From Planctomycetia bacterium (GTDB lineage: Bacteria; Planctomycetota; GCA-002687715), in the NCBI GenBank assembly GCA_005790545.1, contig SXUL01000023.1, positions 1 through 33,777 on the forward strand: DNA of 33,777 bases, given 5' to 3'. The notes under the pieces are model-generated. The model had not been told where the DNA came from. It was given only the letters and a program-made list of their open reading frames with translations, and searched no databases. This document shows, piece after piece, positions 25,038-33,573 of the stretch (position 1 is its first letter; every line of letters starts with the position of its first letter). The position numbers were made by a program, and so were the translations under genes.

Positions 25038-26296
25038 TGCGCGCCATGCAGAAGAGCGTGCTTGCCATGGTCATGGCCGGCGGTCGCGGCCAGCGACTGC
25101 ACCCCCTCACCGCCAGCCGGGCCAAACCCGCGGTGCCTTTCGGCGGTCAGTACCGCATCATCGACTTCGTGCTCTCGAACCTCGTGAACTCGGGGATCTA
25201 TTCGATCTACGTACTCACGCAGTTCAAATCGCAGAGCCTGAATGAGCACTTGCAGTACGGGTGGGGCTTCGGCAGCATTCTTCGCGACCACTTCGTGGTG
25301 CCTGTGCCCGCACAGATGCAGACCGGCGACGCCTGGTACCGCGGCACGGCTGACGCGATCTTCCAGAACCTGAATCTCGTGCGCGAATCCCGCCCGCACA
25401 TCGTGTGCATCTTCGGCGGCGACCACATCTACAGGATGGATGTGTCGCAGATGATCGCCTTCCACGAGGAGCGCGTGGCCGATTGCACGGTCGCGGCGAT
25501 CCCGGTGCCGCTCAAGGAAGCCTCCGCGTTCGGCGTGATGGAAGTGGACGAGGACGGCTGCATCACGGGCTTCGAGGAGAAACCGGTGCGACCGAAGCCG
25601 ATGCCCGGGGACCCGACACGCGCGCTCGTGAGCATGGGCAACTACGTCTTCTCCGGACGGGCCCTTGTGAATCTGCTCCAGCGCGATGCCGACGACAGCC
25701 GGAGTTCCCATGACTTCGGCAAGGATGTGATTCCCGGCGCACTGAAGGACCATCGCATCTACTGCTACGACTTCACCAAAAACCGCATCCCGGGGCAGTC
25801 GTTGCCGAATGCGTATTGGCGTGACGTGGGCACCATCGATTCCTACTTCGACGCGAGCATGGATCTCCGCGCGGTGATTCCGGACTTCAACCTCTACAAC
25901 CCCGGCTGGCCCATTCGCTCCACGCGCTACGACGACCCGCCGGCCAAGTTCGTGCACGATGCCGAGAACCGCGTGGGTCGTGCCATCAACAGCATCGTCT
26001 GTGCAGGCACCATTCTCTCTGGCGCCACGGTGAGGAACTCCATCATCGGCAGAAACGTGCGCATCCACAGCTTCGCCGAAGTGAAAGACTGCATCATCTT
26101 CGACCACGTTGAGATTGGGCGCGGTGCAAAGCTCGAACGTTGCATCGTGGACAAGAACAACCGCATCGCCGACGGCCTCGAAGTGGGAGGCGGCGCGGGC
26201 GCTGCCGGACACGACTGGACCGTCACTCCGAGCGGCATCGTGGTCGTACCGAAGCAGCCTCGTTACGAGGGCGGCATCGGCACGATCTTGATCTGA
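25034..26296 (+). CDS. glgC: Glucose-1-phosphate adenylyltransferase (ADP-glucose pyrophosphorylase)
   Basis: GlgC makes ADP-glucose, the donor for glycogen synthase. The 420-residue protein has the nucleotide loop AGGRGQRLHPLTASRAKP, PFGGQYRIIDF, GTADAIFQN, FGGDHIYRMD, the glucose-1-phosphate site VEDFGKD-like HDFGKDVIP, YWRDVGTIDSY, and a C-terminal left-handed beta-helix with hexapeptide repeats. The allosteric N-terminal segment is short. Starts at 25034, 25037 or 25046 are possible; 25034 is chosen because its ATGA overlaps the GH15 stop and couples translation. Its end nearly meets the convergent ybdK gene (three bases between stops). Confidence 0.96.
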   Translation: MMRAMQKSVLAMVMAGGRGQRLHPLTASRAKPAVPFGGQYRIIDFVLSNLVNSGIYSIYVLTQFKSQSLNEHLQYGWGFGSILRDHFVVPVPAQMQTGDAWYRGTADAIFQNLNLVRESRPHIVCIFGGDHIYRMDVSQMIAFHEERVADCTVAAIPVPLKEASAFGVMEVDEDGCITGFEEKPVRPKPMPGDPTRALVSMGNYVFSGRALVNLLQRDADDSRSSHDFGKDVIPGALKDHRIYCYDFTKNRIPGQSLPNAYWRDVGTIDSYFDASMDLRAVIPDFNLYNPGWPIRSTRYDDPPAKFVHDAENRVGRAINSIVCAGTILSGATVRNSIIGRNVRIHSFAEVKDCIIFDHVEIGRGAKLERCIVDKNNRIADGLEVGGGAGAAGHDWTVTPSGIVVVPKQPRYEGGIGTILI

Positions 26297-26299
26297 TTC

Positions 26300-27415
26300 T
26301 CAGGCGAGGTCGAGCTCGGTTTCGTGGACGAGATGGTCCACCACCGCTTCAAGACTGCCGCGCTCGGCGAACACGGCGCGCTGGCGGGCCGCGGAATTGC
26401 CCTCCTCGACGATGCGCATGAGCCAGCTCATTTCTTCTTCCACTTCGAGGAGCCGGATCTCGTCGGCAAACTCGTCCAGGAACTGCCCGATCACATCCCG
26501 GAAGGGCAGCACCTTCTCGGTGGCGAGGTCGATGAATTCTGCACCGGTGCCATGGCGCATGGCGCGATAGAGATTCTCGTTGATGAGCGCGCGCCGGAAG
26601 AGACGGAAGGTCATGTTCCTGTGCCACAGGTTCAAGAGCCTGGTCGCGATGACCTGCATGAAGGCTGTCAGCGCCGCGACCTCGTGGACGCGCGTCGGCA
26701 CGTCGCAGTTGCGCACCTCGATGGTGGGATAGAAAGGATGCGGCCGGATATCCCAGTAGATCTTCTTGGCGTTGTCGATGCAACCCGTCGCCACCAACGT
26801 GCGGATGTACGACTCGAATTCCGACCAGTTCACGAAGATGTCGGGGATGCCAGTGCGCGGGAAGCGCCGGAAGATGCCTGTCCGTGCGGTGGCGAGCCCG
26901 GTATCGCGTCCCTGCCAGAAGGGCGATGAAGCGGAGAGCGCCAGGAGGTGCGGCAGGAAGTAGCGCATCGAGTTCATCACCGCGATGCGGGCTTCCTGGT
27001 CCGCAATGCCGATGTGGCAATGCATGCCGTAGATCAGATTCGAGCGTGCGAGATCGCCGAGGTCGTGCTGGATCTGGAGATAGCGCTCACCAGGCGTGAG
27101 CTTCACGCTGGTCCAGTGGGTGATCGGATGGGTTGAAGCCGCTGCCACGGCCAGCCCGTGCTTGCGCGCGAGCCCGACCACGGTCCGACGCAACTCGGTC
27201 ACCTGCTCACGGATCTCGCGCACGCTTTGACACACCGTCGTGACGCACTCCACCATGGGTGCGTGGAATTCAGGGCGGATGTGCGACCCGTAGATGGCTG
27301 CACCTTCCGCGAGAATGGTCTGCGTCTCCGAACTCAGTTCGCGAGTGACCGGATCGAGGATCTGGTACTCGAGTTCGACGCCAAGGGTGGGGATCTCTGT
27401 CGGGCGCACGTTCAT
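26300..27415 (-). CDS. ybdK: YbdK-type carboxylate-amine ligase (GCS2 family)
   Basis: A 371-residue member of the glutamate-cysteine ligase 2 family. It opens with LGVELEYQILDPVTREL, then a substrate loop with HPITHW, a metal/ATP site MHCHIGI, ALSASSPFWQGRDTGLATAR, and WDIRPHPFYPTIEVRNCDVP. E. coli YbdK has weak gamma-glutamylcysteine ligase activity; many members probably join other amino acids or peptides. No redox or glutathione gene sits nearby. It lies 33 bases downstream of an ATP-grasp-like gene on the same strand. Such GCS2/ATP-grasp neighbourhoods are known for making small peptides or amide-linked modifications, but the substrate here is unknown. Confidence 0.93.
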   Translation of the reverse strand: MNVRPTEIPTLGVELEYQILDPVTRELSSETQTILAEGAAIYGSHIRPEFHAPMVECVTTVCQSVREIREQVTELRRTVVGLARKHGLAVAAASTHPITHWTSVKLTPGERYLQIQHDLGDLARSNLIYGMHCHIGIADQEARIAVMNSMRYFLPHLLALSASSPFWQGRDTGLATARTGIFRRFPRTGIPDIFVNWSEFESYIRTLVATGCIDNAKKIYWDIRPHPFYPTIEVRNCDVPTRVHEVAALTAFMQVIATRLLNLWHRNMTFRLFRRALINENLYRAMRHGTGAEFIDLATEKVLPFRDVIGQFLDEFADEIRLLEVEEEMSWLMRIVEEGNSAARQRAVFAERGSLEAVVDHLVHETELDLA

Positions 27416-27448
27416 GGAATCATCCTATGCGATGCAGGCCGTGCCGAT

Positions 27449-28357
27449 TCATGCACCTTTGCGGCGTTGCGAGCGGGCCTTCTGCTGCTTGGGCGAGGAC
27501 TTTGCCGCAGGTGCAGCCGTGAGCGATTGCGCGAGGGCCTTGACCACACTCAGGAAACGCTCTTCGCCCATCAGGATTGGATCGATTTCCGGTGCGGCCG
27601 TGTCCACTGCCGTGAGCACAACCTCGTCCGCCGTCACGGTGAAGTCGCACGCCGCACAAGCAAGGTCGAGAACCGCCGCCACCTTCTGCATGGCCGCGCG
27701 CACAAGCTCGCAGGTGGGCTCGTCGCCTCTTTCGTCAGGCCTGGGCAGACCATCATTCTCGAAACACTGCACCGCGACCGTCTGCTCGCCGATCCAGAAC
27801 GCCCGCGCCCGTCGGCCATCCACGCAGCTCTGCACCATGGCAGGCGTTTGCCCGCTGCGGTCATAGGCTGCGAGCAAACCCTGCACGTCGCGCACCTCGA
27901 CGCCTGCAAGCATGGACATGGGGATGGCGGGCAAGAGCCTTGCTCGCGGCCCCACGCGCGCCCAGACGGCCTCCCAATCCAGAGGGAAGTCGAGGTTGGT
28001 GAGTGCGGATGCCCCGAGGTGCGCCGGATACTCCTTGGTCGGCAAGAGCACCGCTTGGGCGACGGGCAGGCCCGCACGCTGCACGCGCACGAGATCGGCA
28101 AAGGGTGCGCCAGCCCGGTTGCGCCCCGGAGCGTTCAGGATGCGCACTCCGGCGTCTTCAGCGCAGCGCAGCCAAGCGGCATAGAAGGGGTTTTCGTGGC
28201 TCGCCCTGTCGAGCAGGACATCCACGGGAGAGACCTCATCCAAGGCCGTGGAACCGAGCTTCAGATCCACCCAGGTTGCAGACGGGTTGCACTCCACCTC
28301 GCGACGCAATGCATCCACCAGCGCTTCGTCAAAGCCCGCCAATACGCCGACACGCAT
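27449..28357 (-). CDS. ATP-grasp-like protein, probably catalytically degenerate
   Basis: The 302-residue protein resembles the ATP-grasp family found next to YbdK-type genes: VDVLLDRASHENPFY, a middle LPTKEYPA...LTNLDFPLDWEAV (106-131) and a C-terminal acidic region. From memory of that family, the expected ATP Lys after PLDWEAV..VG.. is in an LKP-type strand; here the residue is Leu (LLP, 141-143). The Gly-rich loop is replaced by IPMSMLAG, and the metal-binding Asn of the NPAPD-type segment is Thr (253, in VDTAAPEID). The tail (286-302) is very basic. The ATG has GGAGG eight bases upstream. I infer a non-catalytic partner or a structural relative. It is the first gene of a two-gene operon with ybdK. 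Confidence 0.76.
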   Translation of the reverse strand: MRVGVLAGFDEALVDALRREVECNPSATWVDLKLGSTALDEVSPVDVLLDRASHENPFYAAWLRCAEDAGVRILNAPGRNRAGAPFADLVRVQRAGLPVAQAVLLPTKEYPAHLGASALTNLDFPLDWEAVWARVGPRARLLPAIPMSMLAGVEVRDVQGLLAAYDRSGQTPAMVQSCVDGRRARAFWIGEQTVAVQCFENDGLPRPDERGDEPTCELVRAAMQKVAAVLDLACAACDFTVTADEVVLTAVDTAAPEIDPILMGEERFLSVVKALAQSLTAAPAAKSSPKQQKARSQRRKGA

Positions 28358-28462
28358 GGGAAAGGTCCTCCACGGCGATGCTATCCGTCAGAGCCAACTC
28401 CGGCAGGGCGCGGAAGAAGGAGGCCTTCCGCGCAGCGCCAGTTGGGGGTAGACCTCTCCCGC

Positions 28463-29194
28463 ATGAGCACGACGGACGGGCCGAGGACGGTAGTCATCGT
28501 GGGTGCATCCAGCGGCATCGGCGCTGCGTTGGCCCGGGCTTGGCGGGCACAAGGCGCGCGCGTTGTGGCTCTGGCTCGACGCGGCGAGGAACTGCAGCAA
28601 CTCGGCGGCGGCATCGCTTGGTACGTGCACGATGTGTGCGACGCGGCTGCAGTACCCGCGCTCGTCGACAAGCTCGAGAGCGAGCACGGCCCGGTGGACA
28701 CGCTGGTCTATGCAGCCGGAGCCATGCCGCGCATCACGCCCGAGACGTGGGATACCGGACTCGATCGCCTCGTGATCGAAACCAACGTGCTCGGACTCAT
28801 GGCCTGGATGAATGCCTTGGCGCCACGCATGGCAGAACGCGGGCGAGGTCACCTCGCAGCCATCTCCTCCATCGCCGGCGACCGCGGCCGCCGGGGGTTT
28901 CCGGCTTACTGCACCTCGAAAGCCGCCACGAACACCTACATGGAGAGTCTGCGCAACCGCCTGAGCCGCCGCGGTGTGCAGGTCACCACCATCAAGCCCG
29001 GCTTCGTGGAGACGGCAATGACTCGCGGGCTCGACAAGCTGTTCTGGATGGCCTCGGCCGAAGAAGCAGCACGCCTGATCGTGAAGGCCGTGGATGCCGG
29101 AGCGCACACGCGCTACGTCTTGCCGCGCTGGGCGTTCGTCGGGCTCGTCATTCGCAACATCCCGTCATTCATCTTCAGGCGCATGAACATCTGA
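28463..29194 (+). CDS. DprE2-like short-chain dehydrogenase/reductase
   Basis: A 243-residue SDR with the cofactor loop GASSGIG (about 14-20), AAGAM in place of NNAG, catalytic Ser in ISSIAG and YCTSK (Tyr-x-x-x-Lys). The C-terminal RNIPSFIFRRMNI closely resembles the end of mycobacterial DprE2 (RHIPRSIFRKLPI as I recall it), and PGFVETAM matches its PGQVRTRM. DprE2 reduces the keto intermediate made by DprE1 during epimerisation of polyprenyl-phosphoryl ribose to arabinose. The neighbouring FAD oxidase overlaps it by TGATG, supporting that pairing. Substrate is inferred; other polyprenyl- or nucleotide-linked sugars are possible. The ATG has no strong Shine-Dalgarno; 105 bases separate it from the divergent ATP-grasp gene. 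Confidence 0.9.
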   Translation: MSTTDGPRTVVIVGASSGIGAALARAWRAQGARVVALARRGEELQQLGGGIAWYVHDVCDAAAVPALVDKLESEHGPVDTLVYAAGAMPRITPETWDTGLDRLVIETNVLGLMAWMNALAPRMAERGRGHLAAISSIAGDRGRRGFPAYCTSKAATNTYMESLRNRLSRRGVQVTTIKPGFVETAMTRGLDKLFWMASAEEAARLIVKAVDAGAHTRYVLPRWAFVGLVIRNIPSFIFRRMNI

Positions 29195-30597
29195 TGCTCT
29201 GGCCAACGCCACGCACCTTGTCGGGATTCGGGCTCTCGAGCTTCGCGGAGGTCCCGCAGGTCCAGCCCGACAATCTGGACGAACTCGCATCCGTGCTGGC
29301 CGCTGCGCGCGCCGAAGGACGCTCGCTCGCGTTGCGCGGAGCTGGACGGAGCTACGGTGATGCGGCACTGGATGCCAACGCCGTGGTGCTCGACACCAGC
29401 CGCCTGAATCGCATCCGCGCGGCGGATTGGACGACCGGAGTTCTCACCATCGAGCCTGGCGTCACCATCGAACAACTGTGGCGCACAGGACTGCAGCACG
29501 GGTACTGGCCGGCCGTTGTTCCAGGCACCATGTTCCCGACCCTCGGCGGCTGCGCGGCCATGAACGTGCACGGCAAGAACAACTTCAAGGCCGGCACCAC
29601 CGGCGATCACGTGCTCGCGTTCGAACTCGTGACAGCCAGTGGCGAGCACATCCGCTGTTCGCGCACCGAGAACGCGGACATCTTTCACGCCGCTATCGGC
29701 GGCTTCGGCATGCTCGGCGTTTTCACTTCCATCACCTTGAAGCTGAAACACATCGCGTGCGGTGAGCTCATGGTCACACCGCATGTCACGCACTCGATCG
29801 CAGACATGGTGTCCACACTCGAGCGCCTTGCCGACACAAGCGACTACATGGTGGGCTGGGTGGACATGCTCGGGCGCGACGCCGGCGGCATCATCCACAG
29901 CGCAAGTTATGCGGATGCCCCGGCGAGCGATGCCCGGGCCACCTTGAGCGCAGCACATCAGGACCTTCCGACGAAGCTTCTGGGGGTGGTCCCGAAGGGC
30001 TGGATCTGGCCCATGCTCTGGTGCGGCATGACGCGCCCGGGCATGCGCACCGTCAACGCTCTCAAGCGCTGGTCAGGAACGCTCCACGCAGCGCGCGGGC
30101 CAGAACGGCAAAGCCTCGTGGGCTTCTCCTTTCTGCTGGACTATGTCCCCAATTGGCGGAAGGCCTATCTCCCGGGAGGCTTCGTCCAGTTCCAGAGCTT
30201 CGTGCCACGCGGAGGAGCCGCAGGGACCTTTGAAGAGCTCCGTCAACTTGCGCGCGCCGCGGGCATTCAGCCCTTCCTCGGCGTGATGAAGAAACACCGG
30301 CCTGACCCGTTCCTTCTCACGCATGCCGTGGACGGATTCTCCCTCGCTCTCGATTTCCCGGTGGGCCCGTCCAACTGGCCGCGTTTCCGCGCTCTCGCGG
30401 AACGCATGACAGAAGTCGTGCTGGCTGCGGGCGGGCGTTTCTACCCCGCCAAGGACTCCGTGATGACGGCCGAAACACTGCGCCGCTACGTTCCGGCCGC
30501 CTCGCTCGCGCAGTTCCTCGCGTTGAAGCGCCGCCTCGATCCGGAACTCCGCTTCCGCACCGGATTCTCGCGACGCGCCCTTGAACCACTGCTCTGA
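29194..30597 (+). CDS. DprE1-like FAD-dependent oxidase
   Basis: A 467-residue FAD-binding type 4 oxidoreductase. GRSYGDAALDANAVVLDTSRLN (about 51-72), PGTMFPTLGG, and AMNVHGKNNFKAG (His126, Lys128) match decaprenylphosphoryl-ribose 2'-oxidase DprE1, as do DFPVG, YPAKDS (Lys420, FAD-contact Lys) and the C-terminal RRLDPELRF. The position of the DprE1 cysteine that benzothiazinones alkylate (387 in M. tuberculosis) is Ala385 here (GCT at 30346-30348). The N-terminus keeps the usual membrane-proximal lid region. It is translated from an ATG overlapping the SDR stop. Polyprenyl-phosphoryl pentose is the likely but unproven substrate. Confidence 0.9.
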   Translation: MLWPTPRTLSGFGLSSFAEVPQVQPDNLDELASVLAAARAEGRSLALRGAGRSYGDAALDANAVVLDTSRLNRIRAADWTTGVLTIEPGVTIEQLWRTGLQHGYWPAVVPGTMFPTLGGCAAMNVHGKNNFKAGTTGDHVLAFELVTASGEHIRCSRTENADIFHAAIGGFGMLGVFTSITLKLKHIACGELMVTPHVTHSIADMVSTLERLADTSDYMVGWVDMLGRDAGGIIHSASYADAPASDARATLSAAHQDLPTKLLGVVPKGWIWPMLWCGMTRPGMRTVNALKRWSGTLHAARGPERQSLVGFSFLLDYVPNWRKAYLPGGFVQFQSFVPRGGAAGTFEELRQLARAAGIQPFLGVMKKHRPDPFLLTHAVDGFSLALDFPVGPSNWPRFRALAERMTEVVLAAGGRFYPAKDSVMTAETLRRYVPAASLAQFLALKRRLDPELRFRTGFSRRALEPLL

Positions 30598-30654
30598 AGA
30601 GCCTGCTCCCTTTCCGGGCGAACCGCGACGGCTAGCATGGGCGCGGAGTTTCCC

Positions 30655-31071
30655 ATGTACGACCCACGCATCGTCGATCCCATGCGCGCCGAAGCCGTCA
30701 AGCTCGGCTGCACCGAGCTCAAGACCGCCGCCGAAGTGAAAACCGCCCTCGCTGGAACACAAGGCATGGTGCTCGTGTTCGTGAACTCGGTTTGTGGCTG
30801 CGCCGCCGGTGGTGCACGGCCAGGTCTCGGGCTCGCGCTCCGTCACGCAAAGAAACCGCCGCACGCCTACACGGTTTTCGCCGGTCAGGACAAGGAAGCC
30901 ACCGCGGCTGCACGCGAGTACTTCCTCCCCTACCAGCCCAGTTCCCCGCAGATCGGTCTCCTGAAGGACGGCAAGCTCGTGCACATGCTGCAGCGCCATG
31001 ACATCGAAGGACGTTCGCCCGAGATGATCGCGGCCTCGCTCACGGGCGCCTTCGACACCCACTGCGCGTGA
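30655..31071 (+). CDS. Bacilliredoxin, BrxA/BrxB family
   Basis: A 138-residue thioredoxin-fold protein with NSVCGCAAG (Cys47-Gly-Cys49), the CGC active site of the BrxA/B (YphP/YqiW) de-bacillithiolation family, preceded by VDPMRAEAVKLGCTEL and followed by ARPGLGLAL. Such enzymes remove bacillithiol or related low-molecular thiols from proteins. The ATG at 30655 has GGAG six bases upstream and fits the family start MYDPRIVDPMR; an ATG at 30637 adds six residues. It lies 57 bases after the oxidase gene and its stop shares a base with the aminopeptidase start (TGATG). Members occur beyond Firmicutes. Confidence 0.92.
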   Translation: MYDPRIVDPMRAEAVKLGCTELKTAAEVKTALAGTQGMVLVFVNSVCGCAAGGARPGLGLALRHAKKPPHAYTVFAGQDKEATAAAREYFLPYQPSSPQIGLLKDGKLVHMLQRHDIEGRSPEMIAASLTGAFDTHCA

Positions 31072-33572
31072 TGGCCGACGCATGCCATCACGGTGCGCCG
31101 CGCGACGCACTCACGCACGCTGAAGCCACTGCACGCGCTCAACGCTTCTCCGATATCCGCCACGAACTCGCGTTCACACTGGCGGCGGCGAGCGAGGAGT
31201 TCTCCGGTCGCGCTCGAGTCACCTTCCGGGATTCCGGCCAGGGCGATTCCTTCATGGACGCGCGCGTGGGTGTGCTGGAAGAAGCGCGCTTGAACGGAGT
31301 GGTGCTGTGCCACGATGCGGACAAGCACCGGCTTCTGCTTCCGGCCACTGCCCTCGCCGCAGAGAACGTCCTCGAAGTGGCATGGCGGAGCCCGCACGAA
31401 CACGGTGGTGTCGGGTTTCACCGCTTCCTGGACCCTGAGGATGGCCTTGAGTACGCGTACACGGACTTCGAACCCTTCTCTGCACACAGGCTCTTTCCCT
31501 GCTTCGACCAGCCGGACTTGAAGGCGCGCTACGCCGTCACGGTCACGTCACCCGCCGCGTGGAAGGTGATTGCGAATGGCGCCTGCACATCCTCGTCCAC
31601 CGCCGGGGCAGGGCTTCTCACACACACCTTCGCCGAGCTTCCACCCTTCAGCACCTATCTGGTGGCCATTTGTGCCGGGCCCTGGCATTCGGTCCGGCAT
31701 GATCACGACGGCATCGCGCTCGGAGTCCATTGCCGTCAGAGCCTCGCGCGCTACCTCGACGCTGCCGAGGTCTTCGAGATCACCGGGCAGGGATTCGATT
31801 TCTACCGCAGCGAGTTCGCGCAGGCCTATCCCTTCGGCAAATACGACCAGCTCTTTGTGCCGGAGTTCAACTCGGGCGCCATGGAAAACGTCGGCGCCGT
31901 CACCTTCAACGAGTCGATGATCTTCCGGGATCCTCCCACCGAGGCGCAACGCGCCTCGCGCGCCGAAGTGATCCTGCATGAACTCGCGCACATGTGGTTC
32001 GGCAACCTCGTCACCATGCGCTGGTGGGAGGATCTCTGGCTGAACGAGAGTTTCGCGACCTACATCTCGTTTCTCGCCATGGCAGAGGCCACGCGCTTCC
32101 AGCGCGGCTGGCTCGCGTTCCTTTCGGGCATCAAGGGCTGGGCTCTGGGCGAGGATCAGAAGCCCACCACCCACCCCATCTCCTGCAAGGTGGCCGACAC
32201 GGAAGCAACCTTCCTCAATTTCGACGGCATCACCTACGGCAAGGGCGCCTCGGTGCTGAAACAACTCCGCGAGCGCATCGGTGCCGCTCCCTTCCGTGAG
32301 GGACTTCGGCTGCACTTCCGACGCCACGCCTTCGGCAATGCCACGCTCGAGGATTTTCTCTCGAACCTCGGCAGCGCGGCCGGAGAAGACCTCGGTTCCT
32401 GGTCAAGACTCTGGCTGGAAACCAGTGGCGTCAACACGCTGCGTGTCACGGCCACGGGCCTCGAACAAATCCCCGGCAACGGCGATGCGACGCTGCGGCC
32501 GCATGTCCTGGTGCTCTCCGCTTGCGATGGTGCAACAGGGGAACCACGCCAGGTCCGCGCACGCATTGAAACAGCACACACTGCTCTCGCGAACGAGTTC
32601 CTCCCGGCGCCGGGCCGCCTCGTCTGGCCGAATCACGGCGATCACGCCTACGCGCGCGTGGACCTCGACGCACACTCTCTCGCCGTGGCCGAAGGGCGGC
32701 TCGCATCCATCCCGGACGCTCTCACGCGCATGGGCATCCATGTAAGCCTGTGGGACATGTTGCGCGACGCGCGGATCAGCCCTGCCCATTTCGTGCGCAC
32801 GTCGCTCGCTGCACTCGCAATGGAAACGGAAGGCGAGATCCTCGAAGCCGGTTTGCGCCGCGCATCCGTGGCCCTGCACAGATACCTCTCCGACGCGGCA
32901 CGCGAGACGCACGGTCGCGCTGCGTTCCGCACGGCACTCGACACACTGCAGCGCGCTCCAGAGAACTCCGAACAACGCCTCATCTGGACGCGACATCTCG
33001 TCTCGACCGTGACGTGCAGCGCCGACGCACGCCTGCTGCTTGAGTGGCTTGCGGCTCCACCACGAGGTGTGCCTGTCGACCAAGGACTGCGCTGGCGCAT
33101 CCTCGCGCGCGCCGCGGCCTTCGATCTCGACGGCGTTGAGAACCTGCTGGCCGTCGAACTCGAGCGCGACCCTTCAGACCGCGGCCGCAAGGCCGTGCTC
33201 GGCGCGGAAACCGCGCAAAGCCGCAACAAGTCCGCGCTGTTCGAGCGCTTCGTGGCTGCGAAGGAATCTCACGATCTCCTCAAGCATGCCATGCCGCACT
33301 TTTTCCAACCGCATCAACGCGCGGTGCTCGCGCCGTTCGCAGAGACGTGGGTGGATGTGCTTCCGCGCGTGATGGAGCACGCGGACTTCGAGTATCTGGC
33401 GCGTGGCTTCGCCCGCTTGCTGGCGCCTCACGCCGTGGCCTCGGAAGCACTCGCCGAGCGCCTGCGCCAACAGCTCGCGGGCCTGCCCGCCTCGGCTGCA
33501 CCGCTGCGACGCATCCTTCGCGAAGAACTCGACGAAATGGAGCGCACGCTGCGCTTGAGCGCGCTCGCCTGA
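31071..33572 (+). CDS. pepN: M1 aminopeptidase (aminopeptidase N type)
   Basis: An 833-residue zinc aminopeptidase that trims N-terminal residues from peptides. It has the N-terminal beta-domain, the exopeptidase motif GAMEN (269-273), the zinc site HELAH (303-307) with the third ligand Glu326 in WLNESFATY, then a beta-sandwich and a long helical C-terminal ERAP1-like domain. No signal peptide, so cytoplasmic. Length and domain order match the actinobacterial/eukaryotic-type PepN. ATG at 31071 overlaps the bacilliredoxin stop; a GTG one codon earlier is less likely. The stop is one base before the convergent partial gltA end. Confidence 0.96.
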   Translation: MADACHHGAPRDALTHAEATARAQRFSDIRHELAFTLAAASEEFSGRARVTFRDSGQGDSFMDARVGVLEEARLNGVVLCHDADKHRLLLPATALAAENVLEVAWRSPHEHGGVGFHRFLDPEDGLEYAYTDFEPFSAHRLFPCFDQPDLKARYAVTVTSPAAWKVIANGACTSSSTAGAGLLTHTFAELPPFSTYLVAICAGPWHSVRHDHDGIALGVHCRQSLARYLDAAEVFEITGQGFDFYRSEFAQAYPFGKYDQLFVPEFNSGAMENVGAVTFNESMIFRDPPTEAQRASRAEVILHELAHMWFGNLVTMRWWEDLWLNESFATYISFLAMAEATRFQRGWLAFLSGIKGWALGEDQKPTTHPISCKVADTEATFLNFDGITYGKGASVLKQLRERIGAAPFREGLRLHFRRHAFGNATLEDFLSNLGSAAGEDLGSWSRLWLETSGVNTLRVTATGLEQIPGNGDATLRPHVLVLSACDGATGEPRQVRARIETAHTALANEFLPAPGRLVWPNHGDHAYARVDLDAHSLAVAEGRLASIPDALTRMGIHVSLWDMLRDARISPAHFVRTSLAALAMETEGEILEAGLRRASVALHRYLSDAARETHGRAAFRTALDTLQRAPENSEQRLIWTRHLVSTVTCSADARLLLEWLAAPPRGVPVDQGLRWRILARAAAFDLDGVENLLAVELERDPSDRGRKAVLGAETAQSRNKSALFERFVAAKESHDLLKHAMPHFFQPHQRAVLAPFAETWVDVLPRVMEHADFEYLARGFARLLAPHAVASEALAERLRQQLAGLPASAAPLRRILREELDEMERTLRLSALA

Positions 33573-33573
33573 T

